The notes under the pieces were generated by a model, which did not search any database, was not told the origin of the DNA, and saw only the letters and a list, made by a program, of their open reading frames with translations. 8,275 nt of DNA from Pseudomonadota bacterium (GTDB taxonomy: Bacteria > Pseudomonadota > Alphaproteobacteria > Caulobacterales > Caulobacteraceae), in contig JAEYUE010000248.1 of the NCBI GenBank assembly GCA_023433655.1, forward strand, positions 1-8,275, written 5' to 3'. The translations under genes and the position numbers were made by a program. Of the stretch, positions 1-5,863 are shown piece by piece; position 1 is the stretch's first letter; every line of letters starts with the position of its first letter.

Positions 1-96
1 GCCGCGCGCCTGCAGGAGCGCGCCGAGAGCGGCGGAAGCGAGGCCTTTTCCCAATGAGGAAACCACGCCGCCGGTGATGAACACGTAACGGGCCAT
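1..96 (-). CDS. pyrG: CTP synthase, N-terminal fragment (cut by window edge)
   Basis: Only the first 32 codons are present; the gene continues past the left edge. CTP synthase converts UTP to CTP using ATP and glutamine in the cytoplasm, the last step of pyrimidine nucleotide synthesis. The visible residues begin [18 protein letters not shown], the highly conserved amidoligase N-terminus with its P-loop-like [10 protein letters not shown] stretch (residues 9-18), followed by a helix rich in Ala and Leu. The start is ATG at 94-96; no strong Shine-Dalgarno sequence precedes it. It is the third gene of a leftward run tpiA-secG-pyrG, 89 bp after the secG stop, with a hairpin in that gap. Identification is by motif recognition and is secure despite the short length; nothing can be said of the glutaminase domain. 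Confidence 0.93.
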
Positions 97-159
97 GGGA
101 GATCACTCTACCGCCGATTCGGGCGGCGTACTGCGGAGACTATGAGGGCGGGAGCGGAA

Positions 160-180
160 GGCGGGGATAAGGTCCCCGCC
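160..180 (-). terminator. GC-rich hairpin just after secG, possible terminator or attenuator
   Basis: A perfect 8-bp inverted repeat (GGCGGGGA at 160-167, TCCCCGCC at 173-180) with a 5-nt loop lies 5 nt beyond the secG stop codon in the direction of transcription. Only two T residues follow the stem on the minus strand, so it is a poor classical Rho-independent terminator. It may partly separate secG from pyrG or protect the secG mRNA 3' end. The rest of the 97-185 gap shows only a weaker 5-bp stem at 111-126. Confidence 0.35.
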
Positions 181-185
181 CACGC

Positions 186-608
186 CTATTGCGCCGGGGC
201 GGGCTCGGCCGGGGCGGGTTGCGCCGCCGACGAGGAGCTCAGGAAGTCGTCGAGAGACGGACCGGCCGGCTGGGCCGGAGCCGGCGTGGCGGCCGGATCG
301 GTCGCCGGCGCGGTCGAGGCGTCGCCGGCGGGCGTGGCCAGGGCGCCGACGGCGTCCCGGTCGACGATCGACTGGTTCGAGCGGCTGATGTTGCCGACGA
401 TGGTCAGGCCGATGGCGCAGGCGAAGAAGGCGCCGGCCAGCCACCAGGTGGTCACGGTCAGAAGGTTGCCGGCCCCGCGCGCGGTCATGAAGCCCGACGG
501 CCCGCCGCCCATGCCCAGGGCGCCGCCTTCGGAGCGCTGCAGGAGAATCACGGCCGCAAGGGCGACCGAGATGAGGATCATGACGACGAGGAGAATGGTC
601 TGGAGCAT
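186..608 (-). CDS. secG: Preprotein translocase subunit SecG
   Basis: 140-aa inner-membrane protein, the small accessory subunit of the SecYEG channel that aids SecA-driven export of unfolded proteins. Two hydrophobic spans are visible, about residues 3-22 and 55-73, joined by the family's signature cytoplasmic loop QRSEGGALGMGGGPSG (24-39). The C-terminal tail (about 90-140) is rich in Ala, Pro and Ser, low in complexity, and longer than in E. coli SecG (110 aa); such tails are common in alphaproteobacteria. The ATG at 606-608 is chosen because the first span begins right after it; there is no clear Shine-Dalgarno sequence. It lies 89 bp downstream of tpiA on the same strand, and the tpiA-secG pairing is a common bacterial arrangement, so co-transcription with tpiA is likely. 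Confidence 0.95.
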   Translation of the reverse strand: MLQTILLVVMILISVALAAVILLQRSEGGALGMGGGPSGFMTARGAGNLLTVTTWWLAGAFFACAIGLTIVGNISRSNQSIVDRDAVGALATPAGDASTAPATDPAATPAPAQPAGPSLDDFLSSSSAAQPAPAEPAPAQ

Positions 609-629
609 GGCGGCCGATATGTGTGGCGC

Positions 630-657
630 GACGCCGCGCCGATCAAGCGGCGGCGTC
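630..657 (-). other. Inverted repeat in the tpiA-secG gap
   Basis: GACGCCGC at 630-637 is an exact inverted match to GCGGCGTC at 650-657, giving an 8-bp stem with a 12-nt loop inside the 89-bp tpiA-secG gap, 21 nt before the secG start. No T-run follows on either strand. It could be a leaky terminator or an mRNA stabilising or processing structure; in DNA this GC-rich a chance origin is also possible. Confidence 0.25.
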
Positions 658-697
658 TATCATGGCGGCGGGGCGGGGGCAAACGGCGGGAGAGGCC

Positions 698-1447
698 TTA
701 CGCAGCCCGGATGATGCCAAGGAAGTCCGCGGCCTTCAGCGAGGCGCCGCCGACGAGCGCGCCGCCGACCTCGGGGACGGCGAGGATGTCGCGGGCGTTG
801 TCCGGCTTGACCGAGCCGCCGTAGAGGATCGGAGCCGCGGCGCTGGCCAGGCCGAGGCGTTCGATCATGGCGGCCCGCACCGCACGGTGCACCTCCTCGA
901 TCTGCTCCAGCGTCGGGGTCAGACCGGTGCCAATGGCCCAGACCGGCTCGTAGGCCACCGCGAAGTCGCGCCCCGCGAGGGCCAGCGGCAGGGAATTCAG
1001 CACCTGCCCGCGGACGACCTCTACGGCCCGGCCCGCCTCGCGCTCGGCCAGGGTCTCGCCGACGCAGACAATGGGAGCGAGACCGGCGTTCAGGGCGGCC
1101 GTCGCCTTGGCGGCCACGAGGGAATCGGTCTCGCCGTGGCCCTGGCGGCGCTCGGAATGGCCGAGGATGACCAGGCCCGCTCCGGCGTCCTTCAGCATTT
1201 CAGCCGAGATGTCGCCGGTGTAGGCCCCTGCCCGCTCGGCGTGGCAGTCCTGCCCGCCGATCTCGAGGGCCGAGCCGCGGGCGGCGGCGGCCATCCGCGC
1301 GATGAGGGTGGCCGGGGGGCAGAGGGCGACGCGGCAGCCCGCCGGAGCGGCCTCCAGTTCGGCGCGCAGGCGTTCGACCTCGCCCAGGGCGGCGCCCAGA
1401 CCGTTCATCTTCCAGTTGCCGGCGACAAACTTCACGGATTGTTTCAT
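698..1447 (-). CDS. tpiA: Triosephosphate isomerase
   Basis: 249-aa cytoplasmic glycolytic and gluconeogenic enzyme interconverting dihydroxyacetone phosphate and glyceraldehyde 3-phosphate; a homodimeric TIM barrel. All the hallmark residues are visible: substrate-binding N11 and K13 in GNWKMNG, the electrophile H97 in GHSERR, the catalytic base E167 in AYEPVWAIGTG with the mobile loop just after it, and the phosphate-binding YGGSVKPDN (209-217) and VGGASL segments. Length matches the family (about 250 aa). The reading frame stays open upstream to 1534, but the start at 1445-1447 is preferred: the sequence MKQSVKFVAGNWKMNG is the normal N-terminus and a purine-rich AGAGAGGG lies a few bases upstream. 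First gene of the leftward tpiA-secG-pyrG run, divergent from the ppiD-trp run. Confidence 0.97.
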   Translation of the reverse strand: MKQSVKFVAGNWKMNGLGAALGEVERLRAELEAAPAGCRVALCPPATLIARMAAAARGSALEIGGQDCHAERAGAYTGDISAEMLKDAGAGLVILGHSERRQGHGETDSLVAAKATAALNAGLAPIVCVGETLAEREAGRAVEVVRGQVLNSLPLALAGRDFAVAYEPVWAIGTGLTPTLEQIEEVHRAVRAAMIERLGLASAAAPILYGGSVKPDNARDILAVPEVGGALVGGASLKAADFLGIIRAA

Positions 1448-1514
1448 GGGGCCCTCTCTAGGCGGAGCCTCGTCGCAAGCCAAGCGGCGAGCGGCCGGAT
1501 GCGTCGCCATTGTC

Positions 1515-1544
1515 TTGCCCGAGCGGCCTGTCACCCCCTATAGG
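1515..1544 (+). promoter_or_regulatory. Candidate promoter for the ppiD-trpE run
   Basis: In the 141-bp divergent region between tpiA and ppiD, TTGCCCG (1515-1521) is followed after 15 bp by CCTATAGG (1537-1544). In conventional terms this is a -35 of TTGCCC and a -10 of CTATAG with 17 bp between them; it also partly resembles the Caulobacter housekeeping pattern (TTGACGS, then GCTANAWC). The -10-like block is palindromic, so it could also serve leftward toward tpiA, but no good leftward -35 was seen for it. If real, this promoter drives ppiD and, through the gene overlap, trpE. It is a pattern match only. Confidence 0.35.
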
Positions 1545-1548
1545 CCGA

Positions 1549-1561
1549 GACGACAGTCGTC
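1549..1561. promoter_or_regulatory. 13-bp palindrome between candidate promoter and ppiD start
   Basis: GACGAC-A-GTCGTC is a perfect inverted repeat of two 6-bp arms about one central base, placed 5 bp beyond the candidate -10 and 27 bp before the ppiD start. That is where an operator or 5' UTR element would lie. I do not recognise it as the site of a known regulator, and GC-rich palindromes of this size arise by chance fairly often. Confidence 0.25.
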
Positions 1562-1588
1562 GCCGCTCTCCGCCAGGACCGCACGCCC

Positions 1589-3499
1589 ATGATCTCCATC
1601 TTCCGCAAATTCGCGAGGTCCCCGTTCGCGATGGGCCTGCTGGTCCTGACCGCGCTGGGCCTGCTGATCACCGGCGGCATCCAGACCGACATCCTGAGCA
1701 CCCTGCAGGCGCCGAAGGTGGTCTCTGCCGGCGACCGCAGCCTCAGCCCTCTGGAGTTCCGCGCCGAGATGGACCGGCGGCTCGAACAGATCCAGGCCGA
1801 ACAGCAGCGCGCGATCACCTACGAGGAGCTGCTGGCCCAGGCGCCCCTGGCCGCGATCCTCAAGGGCCGCGCGGACGAGCTCGGCTTCTTCGCCTGGACC
1901 TGGAAGGCCGGCATCCGCCCGGGCAATGAACTCGTCCTGCGCCAGATCCGCGCCTTCCCGGTGTTCTTCGATCCGGTGACCAACCAGTTCAGCGAGGCGC
2001 TCTACACCTCCAAGCTGGCCGAGCAGAAGATGACCCCGGCCCTGCTGGAGCGCGAACTGCGCAACGACTACGCCCGGGCGCACTACGGGTCGGCGCTGGT
2101 CGCCGGTCTGCGCATGCCGCGCGTCTACGGGGCGATGTACGCCAATATGAACCAGCAGACCCGCGACGGCCGCTGGTTCACCCTCACCCAGGCCATGGCC
2201 GGAGTCGCCCCGGCGCCGACCGATGCCCAGCTGCGCTCGTTCATGAGTGAGAATGCGGCCCGCCTGCGCCGTCCCGAACTGCGGTCGGGGACCCTGATCA
2301 TCTTCCTCAACCCGGCCGACCAGAACATCGAGATCAGCGAGGAGCAGATCCGGGCGCGCTACGAATTCCGCAAGGACACCCTGTCGGTTCCCGAGCGGCG
2401 CAGCTTCACCACCCTGACCGCGCCGACGCGCGCCGCCGCCGAGCGCATCGCGGCGGCCCTGCGCGCCGGCCAGTCGCCGGCCGCGGTCGGCGAGGCCAAC
2501 GACCTGCAGCCGGCGAACTACGCCGAGGCGCCGCGCAGCGCGATCGGCGACCCGGCGGTGGCGGCGGCCGTCTTCGGAATGGGCGTCGACCAGGTGTCCG
2601 ACCCCGTCCAGGCCCGCGTCGGCTTCGTCGTCGCCAAGGTGACCGCCATCCAGCCCGGCCAGGAGATAAGCCTCGAGGCGGCGCGCCCGCAGATCGTCGA
2701 GGAGCTGCGCGGCCAGGAAGTGCGCGGGGCGATCTCGCGCCGGGTGGAGGCCTTCGAGACCGCTCGCCGCGAGGGCAAGAGCCTGGAGGACGCGGTCCGC
2801 CAGGTCGGGGCCCAGACCGCGCCCATCCCGGCCGTGAGCCGCGAGGGCCGCAACCGCGACGGACAGCAGACCCGCGTGCCGGCCCCGGTCCTCGAGGCCA
2901 TGTGGAAACTGGCCGAGGGCCGCGCCAGCGAGCCCGCCGCGCTCGGCGGCGGCGACTATTTCGTGGTCCGGGTCGACGACGTCACCCCGGCCGCCATGCC
3001 CGGCCTCGACGAGGTCCGCGACCTGGTCACCCAGGCCTGGGCCCAGCGCGAGAATTTCCGCCTGATGTCGACGCGGGCCGACGCGCTGACGGCGCGGCTG
3101 CGCGCCGGCGAGGACATCGCCGCGGTGGCGGCCTCGGTCGGCGCCACGGTGACGACCGGCTCCGGCGTCAAGCAAGACCAGGACAGCGCCACCCGGCTGG
3201 GCCAGGGGGTGATGGGCGGCCTCTTCAACGGGCGCGTGGGCGCAGTCTTCTCGCAACCCCAGTCCAACGACAGCCTGGTCATCGGCCGCGTCGACAAGGT
3301 CACGGCGCCGACCGCCGCCGTGGTGGCCGAGGAGGCGCAGCAGTGGCGGGCCCGTCTGGGCGCGGCCAGCGGCGATCCGCTGTTCGCCGCCTCGGTCACC
3401 GCCGCCGCCGAGCGGATGAAGGCGACCTATGACGAGGATCTCGCCCGTCAGGCGCTGGGCGTCGAGGCGACGCCCGCGACGGCGCCGACGGGGCAATGA
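1589..3499 (+). CDS. ppiD: PpiD/SurA-type periplasmic folding factor, membrane-anchored
   Basis: 636-aa protein of the PpiD type: a short cytoplasmic N-terminus with basic residues (RKFARSPF), one transmembrane anchor at about 14-29, then a large periplasmic part. Residues about 30-165 resemble the SurA N-terminal chaperone region, and 269-352 a divergent parvulin (rotamase) domain ending GFVVAKVTAIQPG. The family assists outer-membrane and exported proteins as they leave the Sec channel, which fits a genomic position near secG. The parvulin domain lacks the usual first active-site His (the strand reads RSFTTLTA), as in E. coli PpiD, so isomerase activity is doubtful and a chaperone role is more likely. 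The region 430-590 holds two further segments like the end of the parvulin domain. ATG at 1589 has AGGA 10 nt upstream and leads directly into the anchor. The stop overlaps trpE by ATGA. The family call is firm; the symbol is by analogy. Confidence 0.88.
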   Translation: MISIFRKFARSPFAMGLLVLTALGLLITGGIQTDILSTLQAPKVVSAGDRSLSPLEFRAEMDRRLEQIQAEQQRAITYEELLAQAPLAAILKGRADELGFFAWTWKAGIRPGNELVLRQIRAFPVFFDPVTNQFSEALYTSKLAEQKMTPALLERELRNDYARAHYGSALVAGLRMPRVYGAMYANMNQQTRDGRWFTLTQAMAGVAPAPTDAQLRSFMSENAARLRRPELRSGTLIIFLNPADQNIEISEEQIRARYEFRKDTLSVPERRSFTTLTAPTRAAAERIAAALRAGQSPAAVGEANDLQPANYAEAPRSAIGDPAVAAAVFGMGVDQVSDPVQARVGFVVAKVTAIQPGQEISLEAARPQIVEELRGQEVRGAISRRVEAFETARREGKSLEDAVRQVGAQTAPIPAVSREGRNRDGQQTRVPAPVLEAMWKLAEGRASEPAALGGGDYFVVRVDDVTPAAMPGLDEVRDLVTQAWAQRENFRLMSTRADALTARLRAGEDIAAVAASVGATVTTGSGVKQDQDSATRLGQGVMGGLFNGRVGAVFSQPQSNDSLVIGRVDKVTAPTAAVVAEEAQQWRARLGAASGDPLFAASVTAAAERMKATYDEDLARQALGVEATPATAPTGQ

Positions 3500-4998
3500 G
3501 TCCCGCCGGCGGCCCTCCGCCGGCCGGCCTCTCCGAGGGTTGGGCCGCCGGCCGGCCGCAGGTCGTTGTTCGCCGCCTGGTGGACGACCTTGAGACGCCG
3601 GTCTCGGCCTATCTGAAGGTCGGGCACGGCCGGCCCCACGCCTTCCTGCTGGAGTCGGTCGAGGGCGGCGCGGTCAACGGACGCTATTCGATCATCACGC
3701 GCGAGCCGGACGCGGTCTGGCGCTGCCGCGACGGCCGGGCCGAACTGGCGCGCGGCGCGGGGCCCTTCGAACCGGAGGCGGGCGATCCGCTGGCCTCGCT
3801 GCGGCGGCTGATCGCCGCCTCGCGGCTGGACCTGCCGGACGACCTGCCGCCGATGGCCGCCGGCCTGTTCGGCGTGTTCGGCTACGACATGGTGCGGCTG
3901 CTGGAGCCGTTGGGGCCGGCCAACCCGGACCCGCTGGACCTGCCCGATGCGGTCCTGACCCGGCCCACGCTGGTCGCCATTTTCGATTCGGTGAAGCACG
4001 AGATCGTGCTGGTCTCGGCGGCGTATCCTGACAGCGGTCAGGCGGCGGACGAGGCATTCGCGGCCGCGCAGGCCCGGCTGGACGCCTTCGAGGCCGACCT
4101 GCGCCGGCCCCTGCCCGCCCTGCCCGAGCCGGTCGAGGCCCCGGCCCCGGCCTTCGCCTCGCCGGTGGACGAGGCCGGCTTCGGCGAGATGGTCGCCCGC
4201 GCCAAGGACTACATCGCCGCCGGCGACATCTTCCAGGTGGTGCTGAGCCACCGCTTCGCGGCGGACTGGGACGGCGATCCGTTCGCCTTCTACCGCTCGC
4301 TGCGGCGGCGCAACCCGTCGCCCTATCTGTTCTTCCTCGACTTCGGCGACTTCCAGCTGGCCGGGTCGAGCCCGGAGATCCTCGTGCGGCTGAAGGACGG
4401 CCGGGTGACCATCCGGCCGCTGGCCGGCACCCGCGCCCGCGGCGAGACGCCCGAGGCCGACCGGGCGCTGGAGGCGGAGCTGCTGGCCGATCCCAAGGAG
4501 CGGGCCGAGCACCTGATGCTGCTGGATCTCGGCCGCAACGACGTCGGCCGGGTGTCCGCACCGGGCACCGTCGAGGTCATGGAGAGCTTCAGGGTCGAGC
4601 GCTACAGCTCTGTCATGCATATCGTTTCCGAGGTGCAGGGCGACGCCGACCCGAAGCTGGACGCGGTCGACGCCCTGTTGGCCGCCCTGCCCGCCGGGAC
4701 CCTGTCCGGCGCGCCCAAGGTGCGGGCCATGGAGATCATCGACGAGCTGGAGAGCGAGAAGCGCGGCGTCGGCTACGGCGGCGGGGTGGGCTACATCTCG
4801 GCCGGCGGCGAGGCGGACATCTGCATCGTGCTGAGAACCGCCCTGTTCGCCGGCGGACGCATCCATGTCCAGGCCGGCGCGGGCGTGGTCGCCGACAGCG
4901 ATCCGGCGGCGGAGTACGCGGAGACGCGGGCCAAGGCGCGCGCGCCGATCGGCGCGGCGGAAGACGCCTGGCGCTATCCGTTCGGGAACAGGGGCTGA
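3496..4998 (+). CDS. trpE: Anthranilate synthase component I
   Basis: 500-aa chorismate-binding subunit that, with TrpG supplying ammonia, makes anthranilate and pyruvate from chorismate, the first committed step of tryptophan synthesis. Visible motifs: LLES at 51-54, the N-terminal element tied to tryptophan feedback inhibition; IRPLAGTRARG (306-316); LDLGRNDVGRVS (343-354); the catalytic MHIVSEV (374-380, His375); PAGTLSGAPKVRAMEIID (399-416); and AGAGVVADSDPAAEYAE, carrying Mg-binding acids. Length fits TrpE rather than PabB. The ATG lies within the last codons of ppiD (ATGA overlap), there is no good separate Shine-Dalgarno sequence, and no Trp-rich leader can be placed upstream, so translation is probably coupled to ppiD. 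The 3' end overlaps a minus-strand small gene by 25 bp. TrpG is encoded 273 bp downstream. Confidence 0.97.
   Translation: MSPAGGPPPAGLSEGWAAGRPQVVVRRLVDDLETPVSAYLKVGHGRPHAFLLESVEGGAVNGRYSIITREPDAVWRCRDGRAELARGAGPFEPEAGDPLASLRRLIAASRLDLPDDLPPMAAGLFGVFGYDMVRLLEPLGPANPDPLDLPDAVLTRPTLVAIFDSVKHEIVLVSAAYPDSGQAADEAFAAAQARLDAFEADLRRPLPALPEPVEAPAPAFASPVDEAGFGEMVARAKDYIAAGDIFQVVLSHRFAADWDGDPFAFYRSLRRRNPSPYLFFLDFGDFQLAGSSPEILVRLKDGRVTIRPLAGTRARGETPEADRALEAELLADPKERAEHLMLLDLGRNDVGRVSAPGTVEVMESFRVERYSSVMHIVSEVQGDADPKLDAVDALLAALPAGTLSGAPKVRAMEIIDELESEKRGVGYGGGVGYISAGGEADICIVLRTALFAGGRIHVQAGAGVVADSDPAAEYAETRAKARAPIGAAEDAWRYPFGNRG
3517..3557. repeat. Two 13-bp GC repeats at the 5' end of trpE
   Basis: CCGCCGGCCGGCC occurs at 3517-3529 and again at 3545-3557, inside the first 21 codons of trpE. 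Each copy contains the self-complementary GGCCGGCC, so the two could pair as an 8-bp stem with a 20-nt loop. It encodes part of a poorly conserved Gly/Pro/Ala-rich N-terminus. It may be chance in a GC-rich coding stretch, or a structure affecting early trpE translation. Confidence 0.4.
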
Positions 4999-5168
4999 GC
5001 CGCGACCGGCTCCTCGAAGCGGACCCCCGGCCCCAGCACCAGCACCCCCGCCATCAGCACGGCGGCCGTGGCCGCGAGCCCCGCGGCGGCGAGAGCGGCC
5101 CACGGGCTGGCGCGTCGCTCGGGCGGAGCCAGCAAACGTCTCGCCTGATCGATGCCGGTGTCGGCCAT
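4974..5168 (-). CDS. Small single-span membrane protein, unknown function
   Basis: 64-aa product that I do not recognise. It has a charged N-terminus (MADTGIDQARRLLAPPERR), one strongly hydrophobic span at about 23-47, and a short tail. By the positive-inside rule the Arg-rich N-terminus should be cytoplasmic. The frame extends 13 codons further upstream, but the ATG at 5166-5168 is preferred because an excellent Shine-Dalgarno sequence (GGAGG core, 7-nt spacing) sits just before it; that signal is the best evidence the gene is real. It is read against the trp genes: its last 25 bp overlap the 3' end of trpE in antisense, and its upstream region is shared with trpG. A CtrA-like site lies about 40 bp upstream. 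It may be a regulator-linked envelope protein, but no function can be assigned from sequence alone. Confidence 0.6.
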   Translation of the reverse strand: MADTGIDQARRLLAPPERRASPWAALAAAGLAATAAVLMAGVLVLGPGVRFEEPVAAQPLFPNG

Positions 5169-5173
5169 GGGCG

Positions 5174-5180
5174 CCCCTCC
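5174..5180 (-). promoter_or_regulatory. Shine-Dalgarno site of the 64-aa membrane protein
   Basis: The minus strand reads GGAGGGG here, with its GGAGG core 7 nt from the ATG at 5168. It is one of the two strongest ribosome binding sites in the window, and it decides the start of the small gene. Confidence 0.6.
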
Positions 5181-5205
5181 GCGTCTGCGCCCAGTTCCGC
5201 CGATC

Positions 5206-5224
5206 ATGGTTAACGAAGCCTTAT
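5206..5224. promoter_or_regulatory. Near-consensus CtrA-type site between the small gene and trpG
   Basis: TTAACGAAGCCTTAT at 5210-5224 fits the CtrA consensus TTAA-N7-TTAA at seven of eight positions. Overlapping it, the minus strand of 5206-5213 reads TTAACCAT, a sequence known as a CtrA half-site form in Caulobacter. It lies about 40 bp upstream of the small membrane-protein start and about 50 bp upstream of trpG, so it could act on either. TTAA is very rare in this window: I found only two copies, both intergenic. The remaining 5169-5271 sequence has an 18-codon open frame (5206-5262) without Trp codons and a weak GC hairpin (5239-5256). Confidence 0.4.
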
Positions 5225-5271
5225 CAGCGTGCCGGCTTGGCGCGGCCCGCGGCGCCGCCTAGAAGCGCTGA

Positions 5272-5862
5272 ATGATCCTCGTCGTCGACAACTACGACAG
5301 CTTCACCTGGAACCTGGTCCACTATCTCGCGGAGCTGGGCGCCGAGACGCGCGTGGTGCGCAACGACGATCTCACGGCGGCCGAGGCCTGGGCGCTGAAG
5401 CCGGAGGCGGTGCTGCTGTCGCCGGGGCCCTGCTCGCCGAACGAGGCGGGAATCTGCCTCGACCTGCTGGCCACCGCGCCCGAGGCCATGCCGATCTTCG
5501 GCGTCTGCCTGGGTCACCAGGCCATGGGCCAGGCCTTCGGCGGCGAGGTGATCCGGGCCAAGGCGCTGATGCACGGCAAGACCTCCCCCATCGAGCATGA
5601 GGGCAAGGGCGTGTTCCGCGGCCTGCCGTCGCCGTTCACGGCTACCCGCTATCATTCGCTGGCGGTGAGGCGGGAGACCCTGCCGGACGTGCTGGAGGTG
5701 ACCGCCTGGACCGCCGACGGCGAGATCATGGGCCTGTCGCACCGGACGCGGCCGATCCATGGCGTGCAGTTCCACCCCGAATCGATCGCCACCGAGCACG
5801 GCCACGACCTGCTGGCCAACTTCCTCGACCTGGCCGGCGTGCGCCATACGGCGATGGTCTGA
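5272..5862 (+). CDS. trpG: Anthranilate synthase component II (glutamine amidotransferase)
   Basis: 196-aa class I glutamine amidotransferase that hydrolyses glutamine and channels ammonia to TrpE. The catalytic triad is intact: Cys79 in FGVCLGHQAMGQAFGG, and His168 and Glu170 in VQFHPESIATEHG. The oxyanion-hole motif PGPCSP (51-56) and the HGKTSP segment (101-106) typical of TrpG/PabA are present. Length is standard for a stand-alone subunit; it is not fused to trpD. Sequence cannot rule out a dual role in folate synthesis (PabA), as occurs in some bacteria, but the position between trpE and trpD makes TrpG the main role. The ATG at 5272 begins the conserved MILVVDNYDSFTWN; only a weak AGAAG lies upstream. 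trpD starts one base after its stop. Separated from trpE by a minus-strand gene, so it may have its own promoter in 5169-5271. Confidence 0.96.
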   Translation: MILVVDNYDSFTWNLVHYLAELGAETRVVRNDDLTAAEAWALKPEAVLLSPGPCSPNEAGICLDLLATAPEAMPIFGVCLGHQAMGQAFGGEVIRAKALMHGKTSPIEHEGKGVFRGLPSPFTATRYHSLAVRRETLPDVLEVTAWTADGEIMGLSHRTRPIHGVQFHPESIATEHGHDLLANFLDLAGVRHTAMV

Positions 5863-5863
5863 C

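Noticed and set aside
1448..1534. N-terminal extension of tpiA by 29 residues
   Set aside because: The frame is open, but the extension is not part of triosephosphate isomerase, and MKQSVKFVAGNWKMNG with an upstream purine-rich site gives the normal N-terminus.
1538..3496. A 652-codon open frame on the minus strand opposite the ppiD-like gene
   Set aside because: It is a mirror of the strong GC-rich coding bias of the plus-strand gene: Arg/Gly/Ala/His-rich low-information protein with no recognisable motifs, and it lies fully antisense to a well-supported gene.
3448..5103. A 551-codon open frame on the minus strand opposite trpE
   Set aside because: Same reason: a composition shadow of trpE with no family motifs and no plausible ribosome binding site context.
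5206..5262. An 18-codon open frame just upstream of trpG, considered as an attenuation leader peptide
   Set aside because: It contains no Trp codons, has no ribosome binding site, and there is no terminator/antiterminator pair after it; it overlaps the CtrA-like site instead.
5759..5863. Upstream extension of trpD into trpG
   Set aside because: The extra 35 residues are out-of-frame trpG sequence; the GTG at 5864 gives the normal TrpD N-terminus and the usual tight spacing after trpG.
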